Source: Segetibacter aerophilus (GTDB taxonomy: Bacteria > Bacteroidota > Bacteroidia > Chitinophagales > Chitinophagaceae). Taken from it: a stretch of 64,000 nt of DNA. Numbering within the stretch: position 1 is the stretch's first letter; each line of letters starts with the position of its first letter. The position numbers and the translations under genes were made by a program. Where the stretch lies: NCBI RefSeq assembly GCF_007991655.1, contig NZ_BJYT01000012.1, forward strand, positions 1 through 64,000, read 5' to 3'. The notes beneath the pieces are model-generated. The model was given only the letters and a program-made list of their open reading frames with translations, had not been told where the DNA came from and ran no database searches. Shown here piece by piece: positions 44,329 to 53,984 of the stretch.

Positions 44329-45393
44329 ATGATGTTTACTGCGAGTCAAATAGCGGTTTTAATAAAGGGGCAAATTGAAGGCAACCCTGAAAGCTTAGCA
44401 AATAGTTTTGGACGGATCGAGGAAGCTCAGCAGGGTCAGCTTGCATTTCTGGCAAATCCTAAATACGAGGAATATCTGTATATTACTAATGCGTCAGTAG
44501 TTATCATTTCCGATAAACTTGAATTAAAACAACCTGTTGCTTCTACGCTTATCCGTGTGCCCGATCCTTATTCAGCTTTCGCAAGTCTGCTTCATTATTA
44601 CCAGGAGTTGAAAACGCAACAATTACAGGGCGTAGAGGAGCCGTGCTTTATTTCTCCTACCGCGAAAAAAGGCGAAAATGTATTTATAGGTGCATTTGCT
44701 TACATAGGCGAGGTGAGCGAGATTGGTAACAACGTAAAGATCTTTCCAGGAGTATATATAGGGAACAATGTAAAGATTGGTGACAATAGCCTACTGCATC
44801 CGGGGGTTAAGATTTATCATGATTGCATCATTGGAAAAAACGTGACTATTCATGCAGGAACTGTAATCGGTGGCGACGGTTTCGGTTTTGCGCCTCAACC
44901 AGATGGGTCTTTCAAAAAAGTACCTCAAATAGGTAATGTAATTATAGAGGAGAATGTTGAAATCGGTTCTAATGCTACCATAGACCGCGCGACAATAGGC
45001 TCCACAATTATAAGAGCGGGAGCGAAGCTTGATAACCTAATTCAGATAGCTCATAACGTTGAAGTAGGAACTAATACAGTAATTGCCGCGCAGGCCGGAG
45101 TAAGTGGCAGCACTAAAATTGGAAATAACGTGATGATTGGAGGGCAGGCCGGTGTTGTCGGGCATATTCAAATTGCGGATTATAGCAAGATAAATGCTCA
45201 AAGTGGTGTCAGTAAATCCATAAAAATTCCAAAGTCTGCTGTTACGGGTTCGCCGGCTTTTGATTATACGAGTGCGTTGCGAAGCCAGGCACTTTCGCGC
45301 AATTTGCCTGAGATGGAAAAACGAATAACGGAACTTGAAAACCAGCTAAAATTGCTGCTTGAAGAAAGACTAAATGCTGCTCATCTGCACTAG
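44329..45393 (+). CDS. lpxD: UDP-3-O-acylglucosamine N-acyltransferase
   Basis: This enzyme adds the second acyl chain to UDP-3-O-acyl-glucosamine in lipid A synthesis. It is 354 aa, with an N-terminal uridine-binding domain (~1-100) and a left-handed beta-helix of hexapeptide repeats ([20 protein letters not shown]). The catalytic His segment is [10 protein letters not shown], and the end is a helical coil ([20 protein letters not shown]). Two ATGs stand in line at 44329 and 44332. It starts a run lpxD-lpxC/fabZ-lpxA, the first steps of lipid A assembly. Confidence 0.95.
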   Translation: MMFTASQIAVLIKGQIEGNPESLANSFGRIEEAQQGQLAFLANPKYEEYLYITNASVVIISDKLELKQPVASTLIRVPDPYSAFASLLHYYQELKTQQLQGVEEPCFISPTAKKGENVFIGAFAYIGEVSEIGNNVKIFPGVYIGNNVKIGDNSLLHPGVKIYHDCIIGKNVTIHAGTVIGGDGFGFAPQPDGSFKKVPQIGNVIIEENVEIGSNATIDRATIGSTIIRAGAKLDNLIQIAHNVEVGTNTVIAAQAGVSGSTKIGNNVMIGGQAGVVGHIQIADYSKINAQSGVSKSIKIPKSAVTGSPAFDYTSALRSQALSRNLPEMEKRITELENQLKLLLEERLNAAHLH

Positions 45394-45467
45394 AAAAAAC
45401 TGTAAAGTAGAGATTTACACGTTTTATAATTCTACCACCCTTTAGAACTAAAATCCGATACTTTTCA

Positions 45468-45475
45468 TACTTTCG
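45468..45475 (+). promoter_or_regulatory. Candidate -7 element of lpxC-fabZ
   Basis: TACTTTCG, a TAnnTTTG variant with C at position 7 of the octamer, ends 17 bp before the ATG. It suggests that lpxC-fabZ can be transcribed separately from lpxD. Confidence 0.5.
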
Positions 45476-45491
45476 TGGCCTTTAGGAGCTT

Positions 45492-46901
45492 ATGAACAGT
45501 AACGGACAATCATTTCAACATACCATACGTCAGGAAATAAGTATTTCGGGTGCCGGCATTCATACTGGTCAGTCTGTTACGATGAATATTAAGCCTGCAG
45601 CTCCTAACACCGGAATCAATTTTCAAAGGGTTGACCTCCCCGGTAAGCCTGTTGTGAAAGCAGATGTAGATTTTGTAGTTGAAACTAACCGTAGTACCAC
45701 ACTTGAGCACAATGGTGCCCGGGTTAGTACGGTTGAGCATTTAATGGCTTCACTGTTAGGAATGCAGGTTGACAATGCCTTGATAGAAATTGACGGAGAA
45801 GAAGTTCCCATTTTAGACGGAAGTGCTCAGCAATTCGTCGAAGCCCTGGAAAAGGCTGGTTTGCAACAACAAGGTGTTCCAAAAATTTATTATACTATTG
45901 ACCATAACATCACTTTTTCTGACGAAGAGAAAAAAGTAGAGATGGTTGCTCTACCTTATCACGAGTACAGAATTAATACATTAATTGATTTTAATAGCCC
46001 TGTGTTGGGCACTCAACACGCCTCTCTAAGGAACTTTTCAGATTTTAGCAAAGCAATAGCTCCATGTAGAACATTTTGTTTTTTTCATGAATTGGAATGG
46101 CTACTCGCCAACAACCTCATTAAGGGTGGAGATATAAACAACGCTATAGTGGTTGTTGATAAGGAAGTGAGTGAAGAGCAGGTTGAAAGGATTTCGAAGG
46201 TGTTTCACAAAAAAGACGTAGAAATCAGTTCCGAAGGTATTTTGAATAATCTTGAACTTCGGTTTCCAAACGAACCCGCAAGACACAAGTTGCTAGACGT
46301 AATCGGAGATCTTGCGCTCGTAGGCTACCCTTTCAAGGCCCATATTATTGCTAACAGGCCCGGTCATGCAAGTAATGTAAAGTTTGCAAAAAAGATTAAA
46401 GAGCATATCAAAAAAATCAAGAATAAGCTTGATGTGCCGAAGTATGATCCTAACAAGCGGCCAATATTCGACATTCAACAAATCGAACAGGTTCTCCCTC
46501 ATCGATACCCCTTTCTCCTGGTAGACAAAGTGATAGAACTAACTGAAAAAGTTGTAATAGCTATTAAGAATGTTTCCTACAATGAACCCTTTTTCCAGGG
46601 ACATTTCCCGAATAATTCAGTTATGCCGGGTGTTCTGCAAGTAGAAGCACTTGCGCAGGCAGGAGGTTTTCTTGCGATCCCCAGAGATACGGATGACAAA
46701 TACGATACTTATTTTTTGAAAATAGAGAATTGTAAGTTTAAGCAAAAGGTGGTGCCAGGCGACACGCTCATTTTAAAAATGGAGCTGTTGAACCCAATTC
46801 GCAGGGGTATATGTGAGATGAAAGGAACGATATACGTTGGCGACAAGATTGTTACGGAAGCTTCTCTCGTCGCTCAAATTGTAAAAAGACCTAAAGCATG
46901 A
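45492..46901 (+). CDS. lpxC-fabZ: Bifunctional LpxC deacetylase / FabZ dehydratase
   Basis: A 469-aa fusion. Residues ~1-305 are LpxC, the zinc-dependent deacetylase that commits UDP-acyl-GlcNAc to lipid A; seen are ISGAGIHTGQSV, STVEHLMASLLGMQVDNA (zinc His) and the C-terminal HKLLDVIGDLALVG (zinc His and Asp). Residues ~320-469 are FabZ, which dehydrates 3-hydroxyacyl-ACP: LPHRYPFLLVDKV, then GHFPNNSVMPGVLQVEALAQ with the catalytic His and Glu. Both enzymes draw on the same 3-hydroxyacyl-ACP pool, so the fusion balances lipid A against fatty acid synthesis. Such fusions are typical of Bacteroidota. Confidence 0.96.
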   Translation: MNSNGQSFQHTIRQEISISGAGIHTGQSVTMNIKPAAPNTGINFQRVDLPGKPVVKADVDFVVETNRSTTLEHNGARVSTVEHLMASLLGMQVDNALIEIDGEEVPILDGSAQQFVEALEKAGLQQQGVPKIYYTIDHNITFSDEEKKVEMVALPYHEYRINTLIDFNSPVLGTQHASLRNFSDFSKAIAPCRTFCFFHELEWLLANNLIKGGDINNAIVVVDKEVSEEQVERISKVFHKKDVEISSEGILNNLELRFPNEPARHKLLDVIGDLALVGYPFKAHIIANRPGHASNVKFAKKIKEHIKKIKNKLDVPKYDPNKRPIFDIQQIEQVLPHRYPFLLVDKVIELTEKVVIAIKNVSYNEPFFQGHFPNNSVMPGVLQVEALAQAGGFLAIPRDTDDKYDTYFLKIENCKFKQKVVPGDTLILKMELLNPIRRGICEMKGTIYVGDKIVTEASLVAQIVKRPKA

Positions 46902-47710
46902 GCAAAATAAGTTCGCTTGCCCACATTCATCCTGATGCAAAAATTGGTGACAATGTAACAATTGATCCTTTTGCTGTTGTTCAAGGTGAAGTTACTATAG
47001 GCGCCGGTACTCATGTAATGTCTCATGCCGTGGTAATGGACGGATCCATCATCGGAAAAAAGGTTACTGTTTACCCAGGTGCTGTTATTGGTGCTACTCC
47101 ACAGGACCTAAAGTTTGTAGGTGAGAAAACAACCGTTGAAATAGGTGACGGTTCAACTATACGGGAGTGTGTAACGGTAAATCGCGGAACTAAAGAAAAG
47201 TGGAAAACGGTACTAGGAAAGAATTGCCTGATCATGGCTTACGCCCACGTTGCTCATGATTGTATTTTAGGTGATAACGTTATTCTTGGAAACGCAGTAC
47301 AGTTAGCCGGTCATGTTGAAGTCGGAAACTTTGCCATCATTAGCGGATTAAGCGGAGCAGTTCAATTTACCCGTATAGGCGCTCACACTTACGTTGCCGG
47401 ACATGCCGTAGTACGAAAGGATGTACCGCCATTCGTGAAGGGAGCCCGGGAGCCGATGAGTTTCGCCGGGGTAAATAAAGTTGGGTTGCAACGTGCTAAA
47501 TTTTCACCTGAGAAAATTCAAGAAATAGCAGAGATCTATAAAATCTTGTTTATAGAAAAAAATATCACTTCTTCGGCACTTGATAAAATTGAGAGCACCT
47601 TTCCTTCCTCAGTAGAAAGAGATGCAATCGTTGACTTCGTCAAAAGTTCTAAAACCGGTATAATAAAGCGTCCTTCCAAAACAGAGAGTGATGACGATAA
47701 AGCTTTCTAA
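46898..47710 (+). CDS. lpxA: Acyl-[ACP]--UDP-N-acetylglucosamine O-acyltransferase
   Basis: This enzyme catalyses the first step of lipid A synthesis, acylating UDP-GlcNAc at O3. It is 270 aa. Most of the protein is hexapeptide-repeat beta-helix (IGDNVTIDPFAVVQGEVTIG), the catalytic His lies in MAYAHVAHDCILGD, and there is a helical C-terminal domain (GLQRAKFSPEKIQEIAEIYK). Its ATG overlaps the lpxC-fabZ stop by four bases (ATGA), indicating translational coupling. Confidence 0.96.
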   Translation: MSKISSLAHIHPDAKIGDNVTIDPFAVVQGEVTIGAGTHVMSHAVVMDGSIIGKKVTVYPGAVIGATPQDLKFVGEKTTVEIGDGSTIRECVTVNRGTKEKWKTVLGKNCLIMAYAHVAHDCILGDNVILGNAVQLAGHVEVGNFAIISGLSGAVQFTRIGAHTYVAGHAVVRKDVPPFVKGAREPMSFAGVNKVGLQRAKFSPEKIQEIAEIYKILFIEKNITSSALDKIESTFPSSVERDAIVDFVKSSKTGIIKRPSKTESDDDKAF

Positions 47711-48308
47711 CGTCGGAAAACGTTTTAACAGAGACTGGATCTTTCGCAACACATCTTACACTTTTTTAGCTGGTCACCATTATGCAATTACGGGCTCCAA
47801 TGGATCCGGTAAAAGTACTTTACTACAAGCTCTGGCTGGAAGTTTGGGAATTAGCGAAGGCAAAATAGAATGGGAACTTAATGACCGCGCTATAACTCCG
47901 GACTCAATTTATAATCAGCTCGCTATTGCTGCTCCTTACGTCGAAGTAATTGAAGAAATGACGGCCGTGGAATTTTTGCTTTTTCACCAACAGTTTAAAC
48001 CTTTATTGAAGGGTATTTCCCTAGACGAAATACTTTTTATTATAGGTCTAGACAAAGCTGCACACAAGCAAATAAGGTACTATTCCTCCGGAATGAAGCA
48101 GCGTATTAAATTGGCGCAAGCAATTTTTTCAAACGTTCCGTTGTTGCTGTTGGATGAACCCTGTACAAATCTCGACCTTGCAGGTTTCGATTTATATAAC
48201 AAGCTAATAAGGGATTATGCTAATTACAAGACGATTATCGTTAGCAGTAATGACATAAACGAATATTCGTTTTGCGAGAATGTAATTAGTATTATGGATT
48301 ATAAATAA
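47691..48308 (+). CDS. ABC transporter ATP-binding protein
   Basis: A 205-aa ATPase subunit from the ATG at 47691; a GTG directly before it is an alternative. It overlaps the end of lpxA by 20 bases. Walker A is GSNGSGKST, the signature YSSGMKQRIKLAQAIF and Walker B LLLLDEPCTNLD. At the switch position, where H is nearly universal, the protein has Asn in IVSSNDINEY. No permease gene is adjacent, so the partner is unknown. Its coupling to lpxA may hint at lipid or envelope export, but that is inference. Confidence 0.85.
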   Translation: MTIKLSNVGKRFNRDWIFRNTSYTFLAGHHYAITGSNGSGKSTLLQALAGSLGISEGKIEWELNDRAITPDSIYNQLAIAAPYVEVIEEMTAVEFLLFHQQFKPLLKGISLDEILFIIGLDKAAHKQIRYYSSGMKQRIKLAQAIFSNVPLLLLDEPCTNLDLAGFDLYNKLIRDYANYKTIIVSSNDINEYSFCENVISIMDYK

Positions 48309-48321
48309 AATCCATTGATAC

Positions 48322-49020
48322 TTACGATACACATAGCATACACGCTGCAACAACCCCTGCCGTTTCTGTTCTAAGCCTCGTTTCTCCCAGGCTTACAGGT
48401 ATATAACTTTTGGCTAGTGCAACCGAAATTTCCTCTTTAGTAAAATCTCCTTCCGGACCTATTAAGATTTGAACAGATTGTTGTAAACGAAAACTGTTAA
48501 TTGAACTCTTTATTTCCTCTTCGCAGTGCGCAACTAGTTTTGTATTGTATCTACTCCCTTTGATCACTTCGGATACTAATTGTGGCTGGTGTAATAACGG
48601 CAACCAAGCTTGTTTACTTTGCATCATTGCGCTCACTACAATTTGCTTCATCCGTTCAGAACGAAAATGTTGCTTTTCTGTGCGATCGCATAGTAAAGGG
48701 ATTATTTCGCTTACACCTATTTCCGTAGCTTTTTCTAAAAACCATTCAAAACGACTCGAATTCTTCAATAGTGAAATGGCTACAGATACTTCCTGGTTCT
48801 TTCGGGCTATAAATTTTCGCTCAATTATTGCAACCGTGCACTTTTTTTTATGTTCATCAATTATTTGAGCAGTTAATAGGTTGCCAGCGCCATCTGTAAG
48901 TTGCAATTGCTCCTTTGTTTTCATCCTTAATACCTGTACCACATGCTTCGACGTATCCTCATTTAGAGTGAGAATATCTGCAGAAGAAAAATGATCAAGA
49001 AAGAAAATAGGAATATCCAT
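48322..49020 (-). CDS. rsmE: 16S rRNA (uracil-1498-N3)-methyltransferase
   Basis: A SPOUT-class enzyme that methylates U1498 of 16S rRNA. It is 232 aa with an N-terminal PUA-like barrel (~1-70) and a trefoil-knot C-terminal domain showing LIGPEGDFTKEEI and LGETRLRTETAGVVAACML, the SAM-binding knot. TEIGVSEIIPLLCDRTE is also conserved. It lies downstream of dnaB on the minus strand, after that gene's terminator. Confidence 0.94.
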   Translation of the reverse strand: MDIPIFFLDHFSSADILTLNEDTSKHVVQVLRMKTKEQLQLTDGAGNLLTAQIIDEHKKKCTVAIIERKFIARKNQEVSVAISLLKNSSRFEWFLEKATEIGVSEIIPLLCDRTEKQHFRSERMKQIVVSAMMQSKQAWLPLLHQPQLVSEVIKGSRYNTKLVAHCEEEIKSSINSFRLQQSVQILIGPEGDFTKEEISVALAKSYIPVSLGETRLRTETAGVVAACMLCVS

Positions 49021-49032
49021 CGGCGTAAAATT

Positions 49033-49060
49033 AAAAACAAAAACCCCGGAAAAACCGGGG
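49033..49060 (-). terminator. Terminator of dnaB
   Basis: A GC-rich 6-bp stem (49044-49049 and 49055-49060) with a 5-nt loop. On the minus strand it is followed by TTTTTGTTTTT. It lies between dnaB and rsmE. Confidence 0.82.
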
Positions 49061-49089
49061 CTAATATATAAATGATTAGTCGCTAAGAA

Positions 49090-50688
49090 TCAGAACGGGG
49101 AAGCTTCATCAAAGCCTTCATCAAATTCTCCTGTATTCATTTTACTTCCTTTTTGAATAAATAGACGTGCGCCGTCATTTGTCGGTGGAGGTGCTGTAGG
49201 TCCTCCTCCTGAAGGCACTGGTTTCCAGTTTCCACCACCACCTGTAGATGGAGGTCCGCCTCCGCTGAGATCATCTCCTTCTTCTTCTATAAATTTTTGA
49301 ATATGCAGGAGCGCTCTCAGCTTAATAGTCTCAAGACTACCATTTCTATGCTTCGCAATTCTAACGTGCGTTTCTCCCCGGTTACTCTCGCCTAATTCGT
49401 TTGTGTTTATTTCATAATACTCGGGGCGATACAAGAACATCACCATGTCAGCATCCTGCTCTATTGCTCCAGATTCTCTCAAATCACTCAACTGTGGCAT
49501 CTTGCTTTCTTTGCGCGTCTCTACCGCACGACTTAATTGGCTCAACGCGATGATCGGAACCTGGAGTTCTTTTGCCAAACTTTTTAAATCCCTCGAAATA
49601 CGGCTGATCTCCTGCTCACGGTTCGAATTCCTGTCGCCACTGCCACTCATTAATTGCAAATAGTCAATAATAATAAGACCTACCTTATGCTTATTAACTA
49701 AACGGCGGGCTTTTGCCCTAAACTCAAAAATGTTTAATGCTGCAGTATCGTCGATAAAAATAGGTGCATCGCTTAGTCTGGTTACTCCCTTACTGTATAG
49801 CTGCTGCATTTCGTAATCTTCCAATCGACCTCTGCTAATCTTTTCAAGCATAATTCCGCTTTCTGCACTAAGTATACGCGAAACTAATTGGGCTGAACTC
49901 ATCTCAAGACTAAAAAATGCTACGGCGGTAGGTTTGGTAGGATGTAAAGCAGCGCTACGGACAAGGTTTAACGCAAAAGCTGTTTTACCCACCGCCGGAC
50001 GTGCTGCAAGAATAATTAAGTCAGTTGGCTGCCAACCGAATGTTACTTTATCCATAGATGGGAACCCTGTTGGAACCCCCGAAATTTCTTCTTGCTTATT
50101 TCTTAAATCATCAATTCTTTGAATAGTTTTTACCAAAACACTTCCAATATCATCAAAGTTCTTTTTAAGGTAGTTGTTGGTAATATTGAACATCTTGCTC
50201 TCGCTTTCATCAAGCAAGTCAAAAACATCAGTGCTATCCTCATAAGCATCGCCAATTATTTCTCCGCTAATGCGGATAAGTTCTCTTTGTATAAATTTTT
50301 GTAAAATGATCCTCGCATGGGCTTCAATATTCGCAGTAGAAACAACCATGTTGGTTAGCTTGGTAATAGCATAAGGTCCACCAACCACATCTAGTTCTTC
50401 TTTCGTCTTTAATTCTTCTACTACTGTAAGAATATCTATCGGTAAGCTTTTTTGAGCCAGCGACTGAAAACACTTAAAAATTCTTTGGTGAGCATCTACA
50501 TAAAAACACTCGGGTTTTAAAATTTCAACAACATTATCAAAGGCGCTTTTTTCCAACATAATAGCACCTAAAACGGCTTCTTCCAGCTCTTTTGCCTGCG
50601 GAGGTACCTTGCCGTATACCATTGTGCTCAAGTCGAGCGAGGGCTTTCTTCCTTTCTTCCTGTCTTTATTAAAATTGGTTAATTCCAT
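49090..50688 (-). CDS. dnaB: Replicative DNA helicase DnaB
   Basis: A hexameric helicase that unwinds DNA at the fork. It is 532 aa, longer than usual by ~60-80 residues because of a Gly/Pro-rich C-terminal tail (GGGPPSTGGGGNWKPVPSGG) ending FDEGFDEASPF. N-terminal domain: LEEAVLGAIMLEKSAFDNV. RecA-like motor: Walker A ARPAVGKTAFALN, IIIDYLQLMSG, and PIIALSQLSRAVE followed by DLRESGAIEQDADMVMFL. No intein. The acidic C-terminus could be a protein-docking tail. It has its own promoter and terminator. Confidence 0.96.
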   Translation of the reverse strand: MELTNFNKDRKKGRKPSLDLSTMVYGKVPPQAKELEEAVLGAIMLEKSAFDNVVEILKPECFYVDAHQRIFKCFQSLAQKSLPIDILTVVEELKTKEELDVVGGPYAITKLTNMVVSTANIEAHARIILQKFIQRELIRISGEIIGDAYEDSTDVFDLLDESESKMFNITNNYLKKNFDDIGSVLVKTIQRIDDLRNKQEEISGVPTGFPSMDKVTFGWQPTDLIILAARPAVGKTAFALNLVRSAALHPTKPTAVAFFSLEMSSAQLVSRILSAESGIMLEKISRGRLEDYEMQQLYSKGVTRLSDAPIFIDDTAALNIFEFRAKARRLVNKHKVGLIIIDYLQLMSGSGDRNSNREQEISRISRDLKSLAKELQVPIIALSQLSRAVETRKESKMPQLSDLRESGAIEQDADMVMFLYRPEYYEINTNELGESNRGETHVRIAKHRNGSLETIKLRALLHIQKFIEEEGDDLSGGGPPSTGGGGNWKPVPSGGGPTAPPPTNDGARLFIQKGSKMNTGEFDEGFDEASPF

Positions 50689-50798
50689 TGTTTTTTCTTT
50701 TGTTCTTTGTACTGTTTCTGATCCTTAAACATCGCTATCACCTCGCATTTTCATTTTTCCCCATGTTACCGGATTGCTATCAGATTTTTATAGGACGG

Positions 50799-50806
50799 CG
50801 AATATA
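50799..50806 (-). promoter_or_regulatory. Candidate -7 element of dnaB
   Basis: Reverse complement reads TATATTCG, a TAnnTTTG variant with one C, about 111 bp before the dnaB ATG. Confidence 0.45.
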
Positions 50807-51219
50807 GGGTCTTAAAAAGTGAGGAAAAAACTTTTGCTACAGGTATAATTTTCCTATTTTATTCAACAGACTTCTTCTACTAAAATCTCTCTTTACTAAC
50901 ATAAAGAAGGGAGATGTACACAAGCTAAAAAAGTTTTCGACCCTTTTGCAATTTCAATTCACACAACCTGTGAAGAAAGAATTATTCGGGAAAAGTTGGT
51001 TTGGAACAGTATTAATCTTAATTCAAAGGGGAAAAAATTCCACAATTTTAAGAAAATTTTAAATCATTAGGAAGGTTTTATTTGGTAAAATAGAGGGCTA
51101 TGAAGGATTTTGAGAGGCATTTTAAAAATTGACAAAAGACAGCAGGGACAGTAAAAATTTTAAAAGTAGAACCTGTTACAGGTGTGTGTGCAGAATTATG
51201 AATGATGTAGCCCACCCGC

Positions 51220-51227
51220 TATATTTG
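51220..51227 (+). promoter_or_regulatory. -7 element of pheT
   Basis: TATATTTG matches TAnnTTTG, ending 20 bp before the ATG, so the leader would be about 15 nt. Confidence 0.6.
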
Positions 51228-51247
51228 CATACGGCAAAAAAAGTTAC

Positions 51248-53674
51248 ATGACGATTAGTTACAAATGGTTGAGCGAATACCTTCCAAACGAAATAGACCC
51301 GCAGGAGCTTTCAAAGATTTTGACATCGATTGGTTTAGAAGTAGAAAGTTTGGAAAAATTTGAAAGTATTAAAGGAGGCTTACATGGTGTAGTGACAGGA
51401 TCGGTGCTTGAGGTATCGCAACATCCAAACGCCGATAAGCTTAAACTAACAAAGGTTGACATTGGATCGGGGAGTCCACTTAAAATTGTTTGCGGAGCAG
51501 CCAATGTTGTTGCAGGGCAAAAGGTTTTGGTAGCTACAGTTGGATCAACGATCTACCCAACAAATGGACAACCCATTACGATAAAAGCAGCAAAGATTAG
51601 GGGCGAAGAAAGCGAAGGGATGATTTGTGCTGAAGATGAAATCGGGCTTGGAACAAGTCACGAAGGAGTTTTAGTTCTTCCACAGGAAGTTCCTGTAGGA
51701 ACGAAAGCTGCTGATTATTTTAAACCTTATACTGACTATATTTTTGAAATTGGCCTAACTCCAAATCGAATGGATGCAATGAGTCATCTGGGAGTGGCCA
51801 GAGATGTTTGTGCTTACTTAACTCATCACAACAAACAAGAGGTAAAGCCCAAAAGTCCTTTTGTAAACAGTTTTAAAGCCGACAGTCACTCATTGCAAAT
51901 TGCAGTAACAATTGAAAATAAAGAGGCCTGTAAACGTTACTCAGGAGTTACAATTTCGGCAGTGACTGTAAAAGAAAGTCCTAAATGGCTTCAGGATAAA
52001 TTGTTGGCGATAGGACAAAGACCTATCAATAACATTGTAGACATCACCAATTTTATTTTACACGAAACGGGTCAACCGTTGCATGCATTTGATGCGGCGG
52101 CTATAAAGGGCGGAACCATAGTAGTTAAAAACTTAGCCCAAAATTCCCCTTTTACTACACTGGACCAAAAAGAAAGAAAGCTCGATGAGACAGATCTGAT
52201 GATTTGTAATGCTGAAGAGGGAATGTGTATCGCCGGTGTATTTGGAGGAGCGGAGAGTGGTGTAAAAGCTGACACTAAAAATATCTTTCTGGAAAGTGCG
52301 TGGTTCAACCCGATAACGATTCGCAAGACATCTTTTCGACATGGGTTACGAACCGAAGCCGCAGCCAGATTTGAAAAAGGGGTAGATATTTCAAACGTTG
52401 TAAATGTTTTAAAAAGAGCAGCTCTGTTGGTAAAACAGGTGGCAGGAGGCGAAATTTCTTCAGACATCGTAGATGTTTATCCTGAGCCGCAGGACAAAAC
52501 TCAAGTAGGTATCAAGTATCATTACCTAAAAAAGTTAAGTGGTAAGAATTATCATCCCGATGCCATAAAAAGAATATTAACAAGCCTGGGGTTCGAGATC
52601 GTTAAAGAAGGCATAGATGAATTATGGGTATTAGTTCCCTATAGCAAGCCCGACATTTCGTTACCCGCTGATTTAGTAGAAGAGATTTTAAGAATTGATG
52701 GATTAGATAACGTTGAGATTACCGGTAGCATGACCATCACTCCTGCCGTTGATGAGAACATCTTGAAAGAAAATTTGAGGGAGAAAATCTCAGGCTACCT
52801 GGTAGGTTTAGGTTTTAATGAAATTGTGACTAATTCGATTACTAACAGTAAATATTATACAGAGGCTGAATTAGGGGGAGCGGCTAAAATGATTAATAGC
52901 CTAAGCGCTGACCTTGATGTAATGAGGCTTTCAATGGTAGAAACTGGCCTGGAAACAATTGCTTACAACATCAACCGGAAAAATAAAGATCTCTTATTGT
53001 TCGAATTTGGCAAGACCTACCATTCCTCAGGAGTGGGCGATTATAAGGAAAAAGAGCACCTTTCTTTATACATAACAGGTAGCCGGCAACAGGATAGCTG
53101 GAAGTCAAAACAGGAGGCAATTGATTTTTTCTTCGCAAAAGGAATTGCGGCCGGAATTGTTCGGGTTGTCGGGCTGGATACTCCTTCTCTTCAAAAAAAG
53201 GATATTAATGGATTTTCTCTTGCGCTGGCTAAAACTGTAAATGGACAGCAATTATTAACTGTAGGAGAAATTGATCCGAATAAGCTAAAAGCTTTTGATA
53301 TAAAACAGCCGGTGTTCTTTATTGATTTTGATTGGCTACTGTTATTGAAGTTAGTGAGTAATGAAAATATTACTTACAAAGAAGTTTCTAAATTTCCAGC
53401 AATGCAAAGAGATCTTGCCGTTGTTGTAGATAAAACCGTAACATTTGAAGCAGTCGAAGATGTGGTCGAAAAAACAAAAATTCCTACATTACAAAATCTA
53501 CAGCTGTTTGATGTTTTTGAAAGCGAAAAACTTGGCAAGGACAGAAAATCCTTAGCAGTAAGTTTTACTTTTTTAGATGAAGAAAAAACACTGACAGATA
53601 AAGAAGTGGATGAAGTAATGGATCGCCTCATCCTAACTTTTGAGCGGGAGCTAAGCGCCGAAATTAGAAGATAA
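51248..53674 (+). CDS. pheT: Phenylalanine--tRNA ligase beta subunit
   Basis: The beta subunit of the (alpha-beta)2 synthetase, 808 aa. N-terminal EMAP/tRNA-binding domain (~40-150: GVVTGSVLEVSQHPNADKLK, CGAANVVAGQKV), B3/4 editing domain (NNIVDITNFILHETGQPLHAFD), B5 domain, catalytic-like core (HGLRTEAAARFEKGVD) and the C-terminal FDX-ACB anticodon-binding domain (SKFPAMQRDLAVVVDKTV). pheS is not adjacent, as is common in this group. It heads a run of pheT, the coiled-coil gene and zapA with gaps of 18 and 4 bp. Confidence 0.96.
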   Translation: MTISYKWLSEYLPNEIDPQELSKILTSIGLEVESLEKFESIKGGLHGVVTGSVLEVSQHPNADKLKLTKVDIGSGSPLKIVCGAANVVAGQKVLVATVGSTIYPTNGQPITIKAAKIRGEESEGMICAEDEIGLGTSHEGVLVLPQEVPVGTKAADYFKPYTDYIFEIGLTPNRMDAMSHLGVARDVCAYLTHHNKQEVKPKSPFVNSFKADSHSLQIAVTIENKEACKRYSGVTISAVTVKESPKWLQDKLLAIGQRPINNIVDITNFILHETGQPLHAFDAAAIKGGTIVVKNLAQNSPFTTLDQKERKLDETDLMICNAEEGMCIAGVFGGAESGVKADTKNIFLESAWFNPITIRKTSFRHGLRTEAAARFEKGVDISNVVNVLKRAALLVKQVAGGEISSDIVDVYPEPQDKTQVGIKYHYLKKLSGKNYHPDAIKRILTSLGFEIVKEGIDELWVLVPYSKPDISLPADLVEEILRIDGLDNVEITGSMTITPAVDENILKENLREKISGYLVGLGFNEIVTNSITNSKYYTEAELGGAAKMINSLSADLDVMRLSMVETGLETIAYNINRKNKDLLLFEFGKTYHSSGVGDYKEKEHLSLYITGSRQQDSWKSKQEAIDFFFAKGIAAGIVRVVGLDTPSLQKKDINGFSLALAKTVNGQQLLTVGEIDPNKLKAFDIKQPVFFIDFDWLLLLKLVSNENITYKEVSKFPAMQRDLAVVVDKTVTFEAVEDVVEKTKIPTLQNLQLFDVFESEKLGKDRKSLAVSFTFLDEEKTLTDKEVDEVMDRLILTFERELSAEIRR

Positions 53675-53692
53675 CTTGCAAATACAATTTGT

Positions 53693-53980
53693 ATGGAAGA
53701 CATGCAGGAGCAAATACAGCGAATTGAAACTAAAGTGCAGCAATTACTGAAAGAGTACAACAACGCTCAAAAGGAAGTTCAGCGGTTGCAAAAAGAAAAC
53801 GAGAACCTCGCGAGGCAATTACAAACACAGACCGAGCAGGCGAATAAACTTCATCAGCGGGTTGATGCGCAAACCTTTTCTTCGTCAAACATGGAGGATA
53901 AAGCTAAAAAGGACCTGGAAAAGCGCATTAACACTTACTTGAAAGACATTGATAAATGCCTTGCACTACTACATTCTTAA
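53693..53980 (+). CDS. Small coiled-coil protein, ZapB-like
   Basis: A 95-aa protein that is one long coiled coil for residues ~1-60 (IETKVQQLLKEYNNAQKEVQ) followed by a short helix (KDLEKRINTYLKDIDKCLAL). It is not a recognised family by sequence, but size, structure and position directly before zapA suggest a ZapB-like partner at the division ring. It lies 18 bp after pheT and 4 bp before the chosen zapA start. Confidence 0.8.
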   Translation: MEDMQEQIQRIETKVQQLLKEYNNAQKEVQRLQKENENLARQLQTQTEQANKLHQRVDAQTFSSSNMEDKAKKDLEKRINTYLKDIDKCLALLHS

Positions 53981-53984
53981 CATT

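Larger units (their letters stand above)
50689..51247. other. Divergent intergenic region between dnaB and pheT
   Basis: 559 bp, strongly AT-rich between ~50980 and 51170. It carries the dnaB and pheT -7 elements described separately. No ORF and no T-box or leader-peptide attenuator with Phe codons was seen upstream of pheT. Confidence 0.5.
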
